A stretch of 6,402 bases of DNA from Pseudomonadota bacterium. Its GTDB lineage: Bacteria; Pseudomonadota; Alphaproteobacteria; Rhizobiales; Xanthobacteraceae. The notes beneath the pieces are model-generated. The model worked only from the letters and a program-made list of their open reading frames with translations. It made no database searches and had not been told where the DNA came from. A program made the position numbers and the translations under genes. Where the stretch lies: positions 1 to 6,402 of the forward strand of contig JAEYAU010000102.1 in assembly GCA_023404705.1 (NCBI GenBank), in the 5' to 3' direction. Of this stretch, positions 5,854-6,402 are shown one piece after another. Position 1 is the first letter of the stretch. Each line of letters opens with the position of its first letter.

Positions 5854-5865
5854 TCGTCGCGACGA
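5854..5865. promoter_or_regulatory. Second 12-bp perfect palindrome, just past the regulator stop
   Basis: TCGTCGCGACGA is a perfect dyad 9 bp downstream of the regulator's stop codon. It shares the half-site TCGTC/GACGA with the palindrome at 5751-5762, although the arms are in the opposite order (outward versus inward). The shared half-site is why I list it. Function is unproven. Confidence 0.25.
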
Positions 5866-5873
5866 GGGGAGTC

Positions 5874-6402
5874 TCAGCGCGGCGGCTGGCGCGGAGCCAG
5901 GGCCGCCGCAGCGGCGCGCGTCGGCAGGTCGAGCTTGAGCAGGATGTTGGCGACGTGGCGCTTCACCGTGTGGTCGCTCAGCTTGAGCCGGTCGGCGATC
6001 AGCGCATTGCTCAGTCCTTCTGCGACCAGCATCAGCACCTCGCGTTCGCGCTGGCTCAGCACGTCGAGGCGCGGCGCGGCCTTGCTGCGGATGGCGGGCT
6101 CGAGATGCTGCTCGGCCGCGCAGGCGAGCAGGCGCAGCGGCGTCTCGATTCCGTCGATCGCGAGGCTGCTGCGTTCCGCGAAGTGCAGGCCCGAGCCTGC
6201 GACCAGGTCGTTGACGACGCCCGAGACCAGCACCTCGCCCGCAGCGGCCTCCGCCGCGATGCGCTCCGTCACGTGCAGCGCGAGCCCCGCCGCCAGGTCG
6301 CCGCGGATCTCGATCTCGCCCGTGTGCACGCCGGCCGCAAGCGGCACGTCCAGCGCCTGCGCGGCCTCGCGCAGCGCCAGCATGCAGCGCACCGCGCGAG
6401 CC
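5874..6402 (-). CDS. Regulator with class III cyclase-like domain and C-terminal LuxR helix-turn-helix (N-terminus outside window)
   Basis: The frame is open to the right edge, so the start and N-terminal part are missing and 175 residues are visible. Visible residues about 1-93 match the C-terminal half of a class III adenylate/guanylate cyclase domain: GVHTGEIEIRGD (24-35), GLALHVTERIAAEA (39-52), GEVLVSGVVNDLVAGSG (55-71) and a final strand ending PLRLLAC (88-94). The transition-state motif N-x3-R of active cyclases reads H43-x3-R47 here, so cyclase activity is doubtful and the domain may be a sensor. Residues about 112-168 are a LuxR/FixJ DNA-binding domain: LSQREREVLMLVAEGLSN (115-132), the recognition-helix region SDHTVKRHVANIL (142-154), and LDLPTRAAA. 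Similar cyclase-LuxR proteins often carry an alpha/beta-hydrolase or other sensor in front, which cannot be seen here. An internal GTG at 6392 opens a frame but the homology continues upstream of it. It lies directly upstream of the AhpD-like cluster and may control it. Confidence 0.85.
   Translation of the reverse strand, partial: ARAVRCMLALREAAQALDVPLAAGVHTGEIEIRGDLAAGLALHVTERIAAEAAAGEVLVSGVVNDLVAGSGLHFAERSSLAIDGIETPLRLLACAAEQHLEPAIRSKAAPRLDVLSQREREVLMLVAEGLSNALIADRLKLSDHTVKRHVANILLKLDLPTRAAAAALAPRQPPR

Noticed and set aside
1..6402. Search for CRISPR arrays, insertion sequences, tRNAs, toxin-antitoxin or defence genes
   Set aside because: No spaced direct repeats, transposase motifs, cloverleaf sequences or defence-associated domains were visible on either strand.

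Overview
The window is GC-rich (I judge well above 60 percent) and densely coding. Long antisense open frames run opposite the real genes, as is usual at this composition. The protein families, including a DUF3422 membrane protein, a putidaredoxin/rubredoxin-reductase-type flavoprotein and a cyclase domain joined to a LuxR helix-turn-helix, suggest a high-GC proteobacterium. An alphaproteobacterium of the Hyphomicrobiales/Rhodospirillales kind is most likely, but this is an impression from family resemblance and not a placement. I see no tRNA, rRNA, CRISPR array, insertion sequence, phage gene or integration site.

Layout: one plus-strand gene occupies the left end (97-1590). It encodes a cysteine-synthase-like PLP enzyme fused through a Pro/Ala-rich linker to a C-terminal glutaredoxin domain. 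It converges on a run of minus-strand genes, with a short stem-loop at the junction (1613-1637). Read in the direction of transcription from right to left, the minus-strand genes are: the C-terminal part of a cyclase-domain/LuxR regulator (6402-5874, cut by the window edge); a 149-bp gap with several inverted repeats; an exported AhpD/carboxymuconolactone-decarboxylase-like protein (5724-5248); a SnoaL/NTF2-like protein (5187-4804); a small probable dimeric alpha-beta-barrel protein (4780-4469); a DUF3422 protein with two C-terminal membrane segments (4420-3110); an NADH-dependent ferredoxin-reductase-like flavoprotein (3113-1941); and a 95-residue protein I do not recognise (1922-1635).

From the AhpD-like gene to the 95-residue gene all six genes point the same way with gaps of -4 to 60 bp, so one or two operons are likely. 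The DUF3422 and flavoprotein genes overlap by ATGA. A perfect 9-bp hairpin between the AhpD-like and SnoaL-like genes could divide or modulate the transcript. The regulator lies just upstream and may control the cluster, which is inference from position.

A redox/thiol theme recurs: PLP sulfhydrylase plus glutaredoxin, an AhpD-type CxxC protein, and an FAD/NADH reductase. Nothing in the sequence proves these act together. The AhpD-like protein is predicted to be exported while the reductase should be cytoplasmic, which argues against a direct electron chain between those two. I did not find a clearly new defence or mobile system. The most interesting items are the two domain fusions and the inverted-repeat-rich gap next to the regulator.
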